Origin: an uncultured Blastocatellia bacterium
GTDB taxonomy: Bacteria; Acidobacteriota; Blastocatellia; Pyrinomonadales; Pyrinomonadaceae
Assembly: GCA_946480785.1 (NCBI GenBank)
Contig: CAMLLD010000003.1
Span: 1 to 64,000 of the forward strand
Direction: 5' to 3'
Length of the DNA stretch: 64,000 bases
Shown: positions 46,599-56,814 of the stretch, one piece after another
Layout: the number at the start of each line of letters is the position of its first letter
Position numbering within the stretch: the stretch's first letter is position 1
Position numbers and translations under genes: made by a program
The notes under the pieces: generated by a model
Database searches by the model: none
Told to the model about the DNA's origin: nothing
Seen by the model: only the letters and a program-made list of their open reading frames with translations

Positions 46599-49019
46599 AT
46601 GGAAGAATACTCAGACAGAACCCCCGCCGACGTAGCCTGGTACCCGATGGTACCCATTCGGGACGTCGTGATATTTCCGTTTACTAAAGTCGCTTTCAAA
46701 ATCGGTCGCCCCGGATCTGTTCGTGCCCTCGAGCAGGCGCTCGCGGGCGATCGGACCATCTTCTTAGCGACCCAGCACGATGCAACTGTCGATGAGCCTG
46801 CGCCTAACCAAATCTACGGCGTCGGCACGCTCGGCCGTATTCTCCAGTCGCAAAAACAGGACAACGGCCAGATTAAAGTCGTGGTCGAAGGTCGCGAACG
46901 CGCCACGACTGTGCGCGTGGAAAATAGCGACGGTGCTTTCATGGCGCTCGTGCGTCGCGCGCCTGTGGTGAACGAAGAAGGCACGCGCCTCGACGCGCTG
47001 ATTCAAAAGGTCGGTCAACTCGTCGAGCAACATCTGCGGCTCGCGCCGGATACACAGACGGACGCGCTGCAGACTGCGTTGCGTAACCAGGAGCCTTCGC
47101 ATCTCGCCGATGCGCTCGCCTCGCAATTGCGAATCTCAGTCGAAGACAAACAAGGACTACTCGAGATCTTCTCGACCCAGGCACGGCTCCAGCGTTTGAT
47201 CGAACTGCTCGAAACCGAGATCGAGAAACGTCAACTCGATCGCACGATCCAGACGCGCGTGAAGCGCCAGATGGAGAAGGCGCAGAAAGAGTACTACCTC
47301 AACGAGCAGATCAAAGCGATTCACAAAGAGCTCGGCCGCAAAGACGAGAAGGCCGAACTCGAAGATCTGAAGAAGAAGATCGAAGAAGCGGGCATGACCG
47401 AAGAGGCCAAAGAGAAAGCCATGCAGGAACTGCACCGGCTCGAGGCCATGCCGCCGATGTCCGCCGAAGGAACTGTTTCGCGCACTTACATCGACTGGCT
47501 GATCAGTGTGCCGTGGAAACAGAAGTCGAAAGAGATCAAGGATCTCGTCAAAGCCGAAGAAGTGCTCAACGAAGATCACTTCGGACTCGAAAAGATCAAA
47601 GAGCGCATCCTCGAATATCTTGCGGTGCGCCAGTTAGTGAAGAACCCGAAAGGTTCGATCCTCTGCTTTGTTGGTCCGCCGGGAGTCGGCAAGACGAGTC
47701 TCGGTAAATCGATCGCCCGCGCTACGGGCCGAAAGTTTGTGAGACTCTCGCTCGGCGGCGTTCGCGACGAAGCTGAGATTCGCGGGCACCGGCGCACGTA
47801 CATCGGCGCGCTGCCCGGCCAGATCATCCAGATGATGAAGAAGGCCGGCACAGTGAACCCGGTGATCCTGCTCGACGAAGTCGACAAGCTCGGCGCGGAC
47901 TTCCGCGGCGATCCGAGTGCGGCCCTTTTGGAAGTGCTCGATCCGGAACAGAACCACACGTTCCAGGATCACTACCTCGACGTCGAATACGATCTCTCGA
48001 AAGTGTTCTTCATCGCGACCGCGAACGTGCTGCACACGATTCCGCCCGCGTTGCAGGACCGGCTCGAAATTCTCCGTCTCTCGGGTTACACCGAGCGCGA
48101 GAAACTCGAGATCGCGAAACGTCACCTCGTAGTCAAACAAGCCGAAGGCAACGGCCTGCGACCCGAACAGATCGATTTCACTGACGAAGGAATTCTCGAA
48201 GTCATTCGCCACTACACGCGCGAAGCGGGCGTCCGCAATCTCGAACGCGAGATTGGTTCGTGCTGCCGCAAGATCGCGCGCAAGTTTGTCTCCGAGCAAC
48301 TGGGCGACACGGCGAAAGACTCGATCGATGCGGCGCGCGTGCGCGAGATGCTCGGCCCGATCAAGTTCCGCCAGCAGGGCATCGCCGCGAATAGCGAGGT
48401 TGGTCTCGCAACCGGTCTGGCCTGGACGGAGATCGGCGGTGAAGTACTTCAGATCGAAGCCACGCTCGTGAAGGGACGTGGCGGCGTGACGCTTACCGGC
48501 AAACTCGGCGACGTGATGCAGGAGTCGGCACAGGCTGCGCTCACTTGCATTCGCGCGCGCGCCGAACGGCTGGGCATGAGTCTCGACTTCATTCGCAAAC
48601 GCGATCTGCACATTCACATTCCGGAAGGCGCGATCCCGAAAGATGGTCCGTCAGCCGGCATCACGATGGCTACGGCTATGGCTTCGGCGCTCGCACGTGT
48701 TCCCGTGAAGCGGAACGTCGCGATGACGGGCGAGATCACCCTGCGCGGACGCGTGCTGCCAATTGGCGGCGTGAAAGAGAAAGTTCTCGCTGCTCATCGC
48801 TTCGGCATCGACACGATTATCCTGCCGAAAGACAACGAGAAAGATCTCGGCGAGATTCCGGAAGAAGTACGCGACGCGCTGACAGTCAATTTCGTCGAGA
48901 CGATTGACGAAGTGTTGTCGCTGGCGCTCGAAGAGGCTTGCCCAACTGAGGCAGCCGCAGGCGAAGGTCCGCCGCTCTGGACAACCGAGCAGCCATCACA
49001 GGGAATTCAAACCAGCTAG
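46599..49019 (+). CDS. lon: ATP-dependent protease Lon
   Basis: 806 residues. LON N domain (about 17-210), long coiled coil, Walker [14 protein letters not shown] near residue 358, Walker [12 protein letters not shown], and a C-terminal Ser-Lys protease domain with [13 protein letters not shown] and the catalytic Lys in the following conserved helix ([14 protein letters not shown] region). Degrades damaged proteins in the cytosol. The 141-bp gap from clpX contains a possible -10 TACAAT (46544-46549), so lon may also have its own promoter. Confidence 0.97.
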   Translation: MEEYSDRTPADVAWYPMVPIRDVVIFPFTKVAFKIGRPGSVRALEQALAGDRTIFLATQHDATVDEPAPNQIYGVGTLGRILQSQKQDNGQIKVVVEGRERATTVRVENSDGAFMALVRRAPVVNEEGTRLDALIQKVGQLVEQHLRLAPDTQTDALQTALRNQEPSHLADALASQLRISVEDKQGLLEIFSTQARLQRLIELLETEIEKRQLDRTIQTRVKRQMEKAQKEYYLNEQIKAIHKELGRKDEKAELEDLKKKIEEAGMTEEAKEKAMQELHRLEAMPPMSAEGTVSRTYIDWLISVPWKQKSKEIKDLVKAEEVLNEDHFGLEKIKERILEYLAVRQLVKNPKGSILCFVGPPGVGKTSLGKSIARATGRKFVRLSLGGVRDEAEIRGHRRTYIGALPGQIIQMMKKAGTVNPVILLDEVDKLGADFRGDPSAALLEVLDPEQNHTFQDHYLDVEYDLSKVFFIATANVLHTIPPALQDRLEILRLSGYTEREKLEIAKRHLVVKQAEGNGLRPEQIDFTDEGILEVIRHYTREAGVRNLEREIGSCCRKIARKFVSEQLGDTAKDSIDAARVREMLGPIKFRQQGIAANSEVGLATGLAWTEIGGEVLQIEATLVKGRGGVTLTGKLGDVMQESAQAALTCIRARAERLGMSLDFIRKRDLHIHIPEGAIPKDGPSAGITMATAMASALARVPVKRNVAMTGEITLRGRVLPIGGVKEKVLAAHRFGIDTIILPKDNEKDLGEIPEEVRDALTVNFVETIDEVLSLALEEACPTEAAAGEGPPLWTTEQPSQGIQTS

Positions 49020-49072
49020 TTAACTCGTTAAACCCTAACGTTTGTCCTTGATAAATAGGAGACAGTCGAACT

Positions 49073-49531
49073 ATGAGCAAATACAAAGATGCTGACCTGA
49101 TCTTGAAGCTCTACGATCTTCGTCGTGAGAAGACGATGCGCGACGCGCGCAATTGGTTCTTTACGTTCGCTCCCGAAGGCCCGCAGGATTTTCTCGATGT
49201 GTTGACCAGCGATAAGAGCGGTTTGTATCGCATGGTGATCTCTTACTGGGACATGGCGTGCTCGCTCGTCAACAACGGCGCGATCGACGCGGACATGTTC
49301 AACGACGCCAACGGCGAACACATTTTTGTTTACGCCAAGTTGGAACCATTCCTGCCGATGTTGCGCGAGATGATGGGCAATCCGAATTTCCTGGCGCATC
49401 TCGAACAGACGGTGAAAGCGATTCCGGATTACGAGCAGCGTCTCGCCACGATCCGCGAACGCATGCAGAAGATGATCGAGCTCTGGAAGCAGAAGAACGC
49501 TGCCCAGGCAGCGGCCGCTTCCGGCGACTAG
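49073..49531 (+). CDS. Conserved hypothetical protein between lon and engB
   Basis: 152 residues, mostly helical: SKYKDADLILKLYDLRREKTM, RDARNWFFTFAPEGPQDFL, and a C-terminal amphipathic helix ending in an alanine-rich tail. GGAG lies about 10 bases before the ATG. I recognise no named family. The tryptophan- and aromatic-rich middle (SYWDMACSLVN) suggests a folded domain. Confidence 0.82.
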   Translation: MSKYKDADLILKLYDLRREKTMRDARNWFFTFAPEGPQDFLDVLTSDKSGLYRMVISYWDMACSLVNNGAIDADMFNDANGEHIFVYAKLEPFLPMLREMMGNPNFLAHLEQTVKAIPDYEQRLATIRERMQKMIELWKQKNAAQAAAASGD

Positions 49532-49581
49532 TACTTTCGAGGGGCGGCTGTCGTCATGCAGCCGCTCCTCTTCCTACTCGG

Positions 49582-50166
49582 ATGAAAGTTACCAGCGCGG
49601 AATTTCTCAAAAGCGCCTTCCAGGAAACAGACTGGCCCCGAGATCCCAAACCCGAAATCGCCTTCCTCGGTCGTTCAAACGTCGGTAAATCGAGTCTGAT
49701 CAATTCCCTGCTATCCGTTCGCGGTCTTGCGCGCACGTCGTCAACTCCCGGCCGTACACAGTCGTTGAACTTCTTCACAATTAACGAGCGTTTTCGTTTC
49801 GTCGACTTTCCGGGCTTTGGGTACGCACGCGTACCGGCGAATATAAAATCCACCTGGGGCGAGATGGTCACGGCTTTTCTTGCCAAGCGCCGCCAGCTTG
49901 TGCTATCAATTCACCTCGTAGATTCGCGCCACGAACCCACAAAACAGGATTTGCAGCTTCACGAGTGGCTTCAGGAATATGAAAAGCCACGATTAATTGT
50001 TGCCACAAAATCCGATAAGCTTTCGAACAACGAGTTGAGAAAGAATTTGGAGCACATCGCCCGGGTGCTCGCTGACGACAGCGTGATGGCCTACTCGGCC
50101 AAAAGCGGCCGCGGTCGCAATGAGCTATGGCGCGCGATACAGAGCGCAGTGGAAAATTACAATTAA
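49582..50166 (+). CDS. engB: Ribosome biogenesis GTPase EngB/YsxC
   Basis: 194 residues from ATG 49582. G1 motif GRSNVGKSSLINSL, G2/G3 SSTPGRTQ and DFPGFGYA, G4 TKSDKL, G5 SAKSGRG. The GTPase helps assemble the 50S subunit. Frames extending upstream of this ATG run through the previous gene and are spurious. Commonly found near lon or clpX, as here. Confidence 0.95.
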   Translation: MKVTSAEFLKSAFQETDWPRDPKPEIAFLGRSNVGKSSLINSLLSVRGLARTSSTPGRTQSLNFFTINERFRFVDFPGFGYARVPANIKSTWGEMVTAFLAKRRQLVLSIHLVDSRHEPTKQDLQLHEWLQEYEKPRLIVATKSDKLSNNELRKNLEHIARVLADDSVMAYSAKSGRGRNELWRAIQSAVENYN

Positions 50167-50521
50167 CATCTTCATGTAACAGAGAAGAAACTCTCGGTTG
50201 CACTTTTCAGTAGTAAGCTTGTAAGCTAAAAGTAAGTCGTAGTCGGCAATCCGAAATCTCATAAGCCCCCTTTTGGTCAACCTGAATATTTGGGCCACGC
50301 GCGTAGAACGGGTGGCATCAAAAGCGATACTTGATTTGCCGTGCGCGGAAAGTTGAGGTACATTGCACAGCACCGTTTTGAGGAGAATCTGATTATTGCC
50401 CCGCGAGTGAAGGTGGGAATCGTCCCACGTCCGTCGCTTTAGCCGCCATTGTTCATAATCCCACGATTGATAATCACCACGACTGAGTGAGTAGAGAAAT
50501 ACTTTGCCGAGAAAAACTGAT
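50167..50521 (+). promoter_or_regulatory. Long leader region of rho
   Basis: 355 bp without a gene. A plausible promoter is TTGCCG (50336-50341) with TACATT (50359-50364), 17 bp apart, leaving about 150 bases of untranslated leader. It holds the hairpin GTGGGA-N4-TCCCAC (50413-50428). Rho is known to autoregulate in its own leader in other bacteria; whether this leader does so is inferred. Confidence 0.45.
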
Positions 50522-51904
50522 ATGTCACAACGAACACGTCGCGCTGCCAGCGCGAATACCGATACCAATGGAGACGACGGAGGCGCCAGCGTAGCCACCG
50601 CCGAAGCTCCCGAACGAGAAACCCGCGACGGCCGCGACGGCAAGAATGAAGGCTTTCATAATCTTGCCGATCTGAAGGAGATGTCGATCTCCAAGCTCAC
50701 GCAGATTGCCAAGAGCATGGACGTGCCCGGCGCTACGGGCATGCGTAAGCAGGAGCTCATCTTCAAAGTACTCGCGGCGCAGACCGAAAAGAGCGGTCTG
50801 ATCTTTTCCGAGGGCGTGCTCGAAACACTGCCCGACGGGTTCGGCTTTCTTCGTGCCCCCGAGTACAACTATCTGCCCGGTCCGGACGACATCTATGTCT
50901 CACCCTCGCAGATTCGCAAATTCGATCTCCGCACCGGCGACACGGTCAGCGGCCAGATCCGTCCGCCCAAAGAAGGCGAACGATATTTTGCGTTGATCAA
51001 AGTCGAGGCGATCAACTTTGAGTCGCCCGATCAGGCGCGCGAGAAAGTCTTCTTCGATAACCTGACGCCGCTCTATCCGGAAGAGCAACTGAGAATGGAG
51101 ACCGCGGCGGACAATCTGTCCTCGCGCGTGCTCGATCTCGTGACGCCGCTGGGCAAGGGACAGCGCGCTTTGATCGTTGCGCCTCCGCGCACCGGTAAGA
51201 CGATGTTGCTGCAAACGATTGCCAACTCCGTCACGCAGAACCATCCGGAAACAACTTTGATCGTGCTGCTGATCGACGAACGACCCGAAGAAGTCACCGA
51301 CATGCAGCGTTCTGTAAACGGCGAAGTCATTTCGTCGACCTTTGATGAACCACCGACTCGTCACGTGCAGGTCGCGGACATGGTGATTGAAAAAGCGAAA
51401 CGCCTCGTCGAGCACAAACGCGACGTCGTGATTCTGTTGGATTCGATCACGCGTCTCGCGCGTGCGCACAACGCGGTCGTGCCGCCGAGCGGCAAGATCC
51501 TCTCGGGCGGTATCGATTCGAATGCGTTGCAGCGTCCGAAGCGATTCTTCGGCGCGGCGCGTAACATTGAAGAAGGTGGCTCGCTGACGATCATCGCCAC
51601 GGCGCTAATCGATACCGGTTCGCGCATGGACGACGTGATCTTCGAAGAGTTCAAAGGTACCGGTAACTCGGAAATTCATCTCGATCGCCGCTTGAGTGAC
51701 AAGCGACTGTTCCCCGCCATCGATCTGCAGCGTTCGGGAACGCGCAAGGAAGAGTTGCTCATCAGCAAGGAAGATCTCAATCGCATTTGGGTAATGAGAC
51801 GCGTGTTGAATCCGCTCTCGCCCGTCGAGCAGATGGAAGTCGTGCTCGAGCGATTGGAGAAGACCAAGTCGAACGCCGAGTTCCTGGCCTCGATGCAGAG
51901 CTAG
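50522..51904 (+). CDS. rho: Transcription termination factor Rho
   Basis: 460 residues from ATG 50522 (a TTG six codons earlier is also open). A short disordered N-terminal extension (Ser/Thr/Asp/Gly rich) is followed by the Rho N-terminal helix bundle [16 protein letters not shown], the RNA-binding cold-shock-like domain ([14 protein letters not shown]), and the hexameric ATPase with [19 protein letters not shown] and the R-loop region. Terminates transcription in the cytosol. Confidence 0.96.
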   Translation: MSQRTRRAASANTDTNGDDGGASVATAEAPERETRDGRDGKNEGFHNLADLKEMSISKLTQIAKSMDVPGATGMRKQELIFKVLAAQTEKSGLIFSEGVLETLPDGFGFLRAPEYNYLPGPDDIYVSPSQIRKFDLRTGDTVSGQIRPPKEGERYFALIKVEAINFESPDQAREKVFFDNLTPLYPEEQLRMETAADNLSSRVLDLVTPLGKGQRALIVAPPRTGKTMLLQTIANSVTQNHPETTLIVLLIDERPEEVTDMQRSVNGEVISSTFDEPPTRHVQVADMVIEKAKRLVEHKRDVVILLDSITRLARAHNAVVPPSGKILSGGIDSNALQRPKRFFGAARNIEEGGSLTIIATALIDTGSRMDDVIFEEFKGTGNSEIHLDRRLSDKRLFPAIDLQRSGTRKEELLISKEDLNRIWVMRRVLNPLSPVEQMEVVLERLEKTKSNAEFLASMQS

Positions 51905-51922
51905 GCCACAGATGACACAGAT

Positions 51923-51962
51923 GAAAGGATGGACACTTGATCCGTGTTCATCCTTTCTTTTT
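51923..51962 (+). terminator. Intrinsic terminator after rho
   Basis: Stem GAAAGGATGGACAC (51923-51936) with GTGTTCATCCTTTC (51944-51957), one G-T wobble in 14 pairs, 7-base loop, followed by TTTTT. It ends the rho transcript before glgA. Confidence 0.85.
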
Positions 51963-51990
51963 GCCTCCCATTAGCTTTCCTTCGTAACTG

Positions 51991-53418
51991 ATGCGCGTCG
52001 CAATCCTGACTTCTGAAGCTGTGCCCTTCGCGAAGACCGGCGGGCTGGCGGATGTTTCGGGTGCGCTGCCGAAAGCTCTCACCGAACTCGACGTCGACGC
52101 GCGTTTGATATTGCCGTTGTACGATCAGATCGATCGTCGCTTGTTGACGGACGAACTGATCGAGAACGTACCCGTAGAGTGGCGCGGGCGTGTACACACG
52201 GTTCGCTTCTGTCGCAGCGACTCCGCGGGCGCGCCGGCTTACCTCGTTGAAGCGCCCGAGTTTTTTGCGCGCCCGAATATCTATGGTTACCAGGACGATC
52301 ACGTCCGTTTCGCATTCTTCTCACGTGCGGCTTTAGCGCTGCTGAAACATCTCGACTGGCAACCGGACGTGGTCCATGGCAACGATTGGCCCTGCGGTTT
52401 CGCGGTTGCGGAGTTGCGCGCGCGCCGTCGTTACGATTCGTTCTTTCAAAAGACGAAGACGCTCTTTTCGTTGCACAACGTCGGTTATCAAGGACTGTTT
52501 GACGCCGGCGATCTTTGGTGGCTCGGGTTCGGCGATCCGCCTGACCGCGACGACTTCATGCTCGATCGCGCAGCGTCGGCGTTGAAAGCCGGAATCATTG
52601 CCGCGGATGCTTTGTCCACTGTGAGTCCGCGTTATGCGCGCGAGATTCAAACGCGCGAACAAGGTCACGGGCTTGAATGGCTCTTGCGCGCGCGCAGCGA
52701 TCGCCTCGTTGGGATCGCGAACGGTGTTGATTACGAGCTTTGGAATCCGGAAACGGATCCGCACATCGCGGCGAATTTTTCGGTTGACGATCTGTCTGGC
52801 AAACGCGAATGCAAGATCGATCTGTTGCGTCGTTTTGGTTTGCCCGAGGAACCGGAGCGGCCGGTGATTGCGATCATCTCGCGTCTGGTGGGCCAGAAGG
52901 GTTACGACTTGATACGCATGATTTCCGACTGGATCGTGCGGACGGGATCGTTCTTCATCGCGCTCGGCGCGGGCGCGCGCGAGTACGAGGATTTTCTACA
53001 GCGCTGGCACGACAGCGCGCCGCAGCAGGTAGGGATTTACAAAGGTTACGCGGGCGAGCCGTTGGCCCATCAGATCGAAGCGGGCGCGGACATGTTTCTG
53101 ATGCCGTCGTTGTACGAACCGTGCGGCTTGAATCAGATGTACAGCATGCGCTACGGCACCGTGCCGATCGTGCGCGCAACGGGTGGTTTGGACGATACGG
53201 TCCAGCAGTTTGACCCGGCCAGCGGGACCGGGACTGGTTTCAAATTTGGACCGTACGAAGCGGGCGCGTTACTTGAAAAAATACGCGAAGCCCTTTACTT
53301 TTATGCGCGGTCCGACGACTGGCAAAAGATCCAACTTAACGGAATGCTGGTAGACAATTCCTGGACGGCCGCAGCCAAAAAGTATTTGGAGCTGTATCGG
53401 GAGCTAATAAAACTCTGA
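51991..53418 (+). CDS. glgA: Glycogen synthase (GT5)
   Basis: 475 residues. Opens with the ADP-glucose-binding motif KTGGLADVSGALP (K about residue 14), contains HNVGYQGLF and the late EPCGLNQMYSMRYG glutamate motif. Adds glucose from ADP-glucose to alpha-1,4-glucan. ATG at 51991. Its terminal codons overlap a possible CTG start of the next gene. Confidence 0.95.
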   Translation: MRVAILTSEAVPFAKTGGLADVSGALPKALTELDVDARLILPLYDQIDRRLLTDELIENVPVEWRGRVHTVRFCRSDSAGAPAYLVEAPEFFARPNIYGYQDDHVRFAFFSRAALALLKHLDWQPDVVHGNDWPCGFAVAELRARRRYDSFFQKTKTLFSLHNVGYQGLFDAGDLWWLGFGDPPDRDDFMLDRAASALKAGIIAADALSTVSPRYAREIQTREQGHGLEWLLRARSDRLVGIANGVDYELWNPETDPHIAANFSVDDLSGKRECKIDLLRRFGLPEEPERPVIAIISRLVGQKGYDLIRMISDWIVRTGSFFIALGAGAREYEDFLQRWHDSAPQQVGIYKGYAGEPLAHQIEAGADMFLMPSLYEPCGLNQMYSMRYGTVPIVRATGGLDDTVQQFDPASGTGTGFKFGPYEAGALLEKIREALYFYARSDDWQKIQLNGMLVDNSWTAAAKKYLELYRELIKL

Positions 53419-53573
53419 CTCGCAAGTCTCTCCCATTCGAAACCCGCCTGGCCCGGCGGATTCGTTCGCGCAAAGTCGCGGACGCAAAACTGCGTGCGCG
53501 CCAGGCTCAGGGCAAACTGCGTCGCTTCGTCATCACCAACTTCCGCAAGGAAGAAACCATCGCCGCCCTCGCG

Positions 53574-53798
53574 TTGCGACGCGGCGAGTGCAATCGTTGC
53601 GGCGCGTGCTGCGAACTCGTTTTCAAGTGTCCCTTCCTGAAGAAAACTGCCGACGGCGCCTCCCTCTGCGGCATCTACGAGAATCGCCCCAACTCATGTC
53701 GCCTCTTTCCCATCGAGCCACGCGACATCCAGGAAGTGCGCGGCACTTGTAGTTACTACTTTATCGAAAAGCCCGTGAGACTCGAGAAGGCGAGCTGA
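53574..53798 (+). CDS. YkgJ-family cysteine-cluster protein
   Basis: 74 residues from TTG 53574, the only ordinary start in the frame. Cysteines CNRCGACCELVFKCPFL, CGIYENRPNSCRLFP and CSYYF fit the CxxCxxCC metal-binding cluster of this family (putative zinc or Fe-S protein). The same frame is open and protein-like (RKVADAKLRARQAQGKLRRF, then VITNFRKEETIAAL) back to a CTG at 53415 that overlaps the glgA stop, so the true gene may start there; see findings. It lies 15 bp before purA. Confidence 0.75.
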   Translation: MRRGECNRCGACCELVFKCPFLKKTADGASLCGIYENRPNSCRLFPIEPRDIQEVRGTCSYYFIEKPVRLEKAS

Positions 53799-53813
53799 TC
53801 ATCTCTTAGATCA

Positions 53814-55148
53814 ATGTCAAAAGTTGTTGCAGTTATCGGCGCCCAGTGGGGCGATGAAGGCAAAGGCAAGATCGTCGATCTGCTCGCGGAGCAGTTCGAG
53901 ATCGTCGCGCGCTACCAGGGCGGTCACAACGCGGGCCACTCGGTGCAAGTCGCCGATCAATCGTTCGTGCTGCACCTGTTACCGTCGGGGATCGTGCATC
54001 GTGGCAAGACCTGCGTGCTCGGCAACGGCATGGTGATCGATCCGAAAGCCTTCTTCATCGAAGCCGATCGTCTCACGCAACAAGGTATCGAAGTAACGCC
54101 CGAGCGCGTGAAGATCAGCTCGCGCGCGCACCTGATTCTTCCCTATCATCGCGCGTTGGACCACACGAGCGAAGAACGCCTCGGCAATGAAAAAGTCGGC
54201 ACCACTTTGCGCGGCATCGGCCCGGCTTACGAAGACAAAGCCGGCCGGCGCGGCATTCGCACGGCGGACGCGCTCGTGCCCGACGTGCTGCGCTCGCGTA
54301 TCGAACGAAACCTCGAAGACGCGAATCGCATCATCTCCGCGTACGGCGGCGAACCGCTCAACGCCGACGAGATTTTCAAAGAGATGTCGGTGCTGACCGA
54401 GCGTCTTGGTCCATTCATCGCCGACACGACGCACTTCCTGAACGTCGCGGCGAGCGAAGGCAAGTCGATCCTGCTCGAAGGCGCGCAGGCGACGCTGCTC
54501 GACGTGGACCACGGCACGTACCCATTCGTCACTTCTTCAACGACCGTTGCCGGCGGTGCGATCATCGGTACCGGTCTCGCGCCGAACCGTTTAAGTGGTG
54601 TGCTCGGGATTGTCCGCACTTACACCACGCGCGTTGGCGAGGGTCCGTTTCCCACTGAAATGCTCGAGGGCGAGGCGGAGTTGGGGCAGATGATTCGCGA
54701 GCGCGGCCGTGAGTACGGCGCGTCGACGGGACGGCCGCGGCGCTGCGGCTGGTTCGACGCTTTTGCCACGCGTTATGCCGCGGAGATCAACGGCTTCACT
54801 TCGGTGGCGTTAACGAAGCTCGACGTGCTCGATACACTCGACGAGATCAAAGTCTGCGTTGGTTACAAACTCAACGGCCGCATGTGTGAATCGTTGCCGC
54901 CGGTATCGCAGGATCTGCGGCGCGCCGAACCGGTTTACGAGACGTTGCCTGGCTGGCAAAGTTCGACGTTGGGCATGACGGAGATGGGCTCGCTGCCACC
55001 CAACGCGCGCGCCTATGTTGATTTCCTTTCGTCGCAAATCGGCGTTGAGATCGGCTTGATCTCGACTGGTCCGGAGCGTTCGCAAACGATCATCGTGCGC
55101 GACTCGGCGCTCGGCGATTGGCTAAATCAAACAGCCGATACGCAATGA
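53814..55148 (+). CDS. purA: Adenylosuccinate synthetase
   Basis: 444 residues. Opening IGAQWGDEGKGKIVD holds the catalytic Asp, and GGHNAGHSV, LILPYHRALDH and the late GTP/IMP loop VGEGPFPTE are in place. Converts IMP and aspartate to adenylosuccinate with GTP. The last 59 bp overlap the end of a convergent gene. Confidence 0.96.
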   Translation: MSKVVAVIGAQWGDEGKGKIVDLLAEQFEIVARYQGGHNAGHSVQVADQSFVLHLLPSGIVHRGKTCVLGNGMVIDPKAFFIEADRLTQQGIEVTPERVKISSRAHLILPYHRALDHTSEERLGNEKVGTTLRGIGPAYEDKAGRRGIRTADALVPDVLRSRIERNLEDANRIISAYGGEPLNADEIFKEMSVLTERLGPFIADTTHFLNVAASEGKSILLEGAQATLLDVDHGTYPFVTSSTTVAGGAIIGTGLAPNRLSGVLGIVRTYTTRVGEGPFPTEMLEGEAELGQMIRERGREYGASTGRPRRCGWFDAFATRYAAEINGFTSVALTKLDVLDTLDEIKVCVGYKLNGRMCESLPPVSQDLRRAEPVYETLPGWQSSTLGMTEMGSLPPNARAYVDFLSSQIGVEIGLISTGPERSQTIIVRDSALGDWLNQTADTQ

Positions 55149-55551
55149 TGATGTAGGCCGCGACGACCCAATCAAAACTCACACAGGCAAACACGTACGC
55201 TACAGGAGCAAAACTCCGGCCTCGTCCAGCGTGATGTACGCCGAAATCCCACAGCGGATGCAGCGCGTAGCCGAGCGCGAGCCAGTAAGGCGACCCGCGC
55301 CAGCCGTAGAGTCCCAACACCCCGAACGCGACTATTTGTAGCAACTCAATCAACAACCAAACTCGCGGCGTCGCTTCGTTGAACGCAAAACCGAAATAAG
55401 CCCCTGCGGCCGCAAACAGCACCGTCGCCAGTAACGTCCTTCCCACAATATCTTTCACAAACCGTGACAGCAGAAACGCCAACACTGACAGAACGCCGCC
55501 ACCGATTGCGCCTTCGATCAGCACCGCACGTACGAGTTCAGCCTGACTCAT
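55090..55551 (-). CDS. Multi-pass membrane protein (DUF6010-like)
   Basis: 153 residues from ATG 55551; the frame is open further upstream but that part would run into the tRNA promoter. About four or five hydrophobic helices (GGGVLSVLAFLL; TLLATVLFAAAGAYFGFAF; LLIELLQIVAFGVLGLYGW; VACVSFDWVVAAYIIIAY) with a conserved-looking HPLWDFGVHH near the third loop, resembling the DUF6010 group. Function unknown. It overlaps purA tail to tail by 59 bp. Confidence 0.7.
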   Translation of the reverse strand: MSQAELVRAVLIEGAIGGGVLSVLAFLLSRFVKDIVGRTLLATVLFAAAGAYFGFAFNEATPRVWLLIELLQIVAFGVLGLYGWRGSPYWLALGYALHPLWDFGVHHAGRGRSFAPVAYVFACVSFDWVVAAYIIIAYRLFDLANRRAPSRAR

Positions 55552-55594
55552 GGCGGCATACCTTATCAGATCGGCGTCGCGCGTTCGTACCACT

Positions 55595-55624
55595 TTGGAC
55601 AATGTACTTTCAGTCGGGTAGAAT
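55595..55624 (+). promoter_or_regulatory. Promoter of tRNA-Lys
   Basis: TTGGAC (55595-55600) and TAGAAT (55619-55624) are 18 bp apart. The expected transcript would start about 50 bases before the tRNA and includes a perfect 9-bp hairpin (55647-55668) as part of the 5' precursor. Confidence 0.6.
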
Positions 55625-55678
55625 GCGCGTCGTTCCGCAATTGAAAAGAGCACGCCCGCGCGTGCTCTCCGCATGTAT

Positions 55679-55751
<73 letters not shown>

Positions 55752-55947
55752 ATAGCCTCAGATTGGCGTAAGTTACAACGTCTTTCTTCCTCAAATACAT
55801 CATCTTTCTTCCGCCCAAACTATACTTGTCCCCGCTTCTCCCAGTTGTACCTTACTTGTTCCTCACTTTGTTCCATCTTGGAGCCATCAACAGGGTGAGC
55901 CGAAGGAGAGTGCGAATTTTTGTATTCAGGTGTGAAGCTGCAGATGG

Positions 55948-56232
55948 CTAATCCACGTAATGTCCCTCAAGACTCGACTTCAACGCACCCGGTATCTCTT
56001 TCCAAGGAGCCGAGACGAGTTCCGTCGGCAAGTCAAAAGCATGCATGCGAGAGCCTAGCCATTGGCTGCGGAGCTCTTCGAATCGCCAACGATAATAGGG
56101 GCCACCCGCACGCCTCGTGTAAAAGACTGCGCACCACGTTTCACCCCTGTTCAGATCGATATAAACCCTAAGACCGTTCATTGACCTACTCGCTTTCGAA
56201 GTCGAAATCGGGAGCCGTTTCATAATTTTCAT
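55948..56232 (-). CDS. Small protein of unknown function
   Basis: 94 residues. Basic N-terminus (MKIMKRLPISTSKASRSM) then a compact domain, GLRVYIDLNRGETWCAVFY and YYRWRFEELRSQWLGSRM. Protein-like composition, but isolated; no family recognised. First frame right of tRNA-Lys. Between 55752 and 55947 I see no gene. Confidence 0.45.
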   Translation of the reverse strand: MKIMKRLPISTSKASRSMNGLRVYIDLNRGETWCAVFYTRRAGGPYYRWRFEELRSQWLGSRMHAFDLPTELVSAPWKEIPGALKSSLEGHYVD

Positions 56233-56300
56233 AAAAGGTTCCGGTGCTAAAAGCGGGGGATATCACGCGCACGGCCATGCGTACTGGAAATCTATCGACT

Positions 56301-56621
56301 TCATGACAGCTTGCCTGTGAAACTCCCGTCGCGCGTAGAGATGACGAAGTTGAAAGTTCTTACAGTGGGTATTTCTTCGATCGTGTTGGCGAGGGTCCTC
56401 AGCACTTCAGGGTAACTAGTTTGACTGTACGCTTCTGCGTCTTCCGCCGTGTCCCAGAAACTGTCGGCGATAGCTTCCGTACGGTCGCCCGCGATGAAAA
56501 TGGTCTCATCACGGAAGCCCTTCTGCCGCCGCAGGATTGGGATGATCTCGCTTTCGGCAATCCGAGTAAGCTCCGTAGCCGCATTCGCTTTGAGTTTCAT
56601 AGTAACTTGTCGTCCGAACAT
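56301..56621 (-). CDS. Antibiotic biosynthesis monooxygenase-like (ABM fold) protein
   Basis: 106 residues from ATG 56621, chosen because GAGGAG and AGGA lie a few bases upstream; the open frame continues but is unlikely to be coding. The dimeric ferredoxin-like pattern is visible: FGRQVTMKLKANAATELTRI, ILRRQKGFRDETIFIAGDRT and DTAEDAEAYSQTSYPEV. Such proteins are small oxygenases or structural relatives; the activity is unknown. Confidence 0.7.
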   Translation of the reverse strand: MFGRQVTMKLKANAATELTRIAESEIIPILRRQKGFRDETIFIAGDRTEAIADSFWDTAEDAEAYSQTSYPEVLRTLANTIEEIPTVRTFNFVISTRDGSFTGKLS

Positions 56622-56814
56622 TTGTTCCTGCTCCTCGGTTGGCGGGCTGTTGACTTCAGGAGATCTGGTTGGTTCCAGAGGAGCTGAGAAGGGAGTAAGC
56701 CTGACTCGGTTCACAAGAACGCTACGCCGGCAAACACTATATGTCAAATGCAGGATATATCTTGCACAGAGTTGCAAGGCTGCGCTGAATTCCGCGCGTT
56801 ATAAACTGGGTTCG

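Noticed and set aside
55647..55668. Perfect 9-bp hairpin before tRNA-Lys as a terminator
   Set aside because: No T-run on the plus strand and it lies between the tRNA promoter and the tRNA; more likely part of the precursor.
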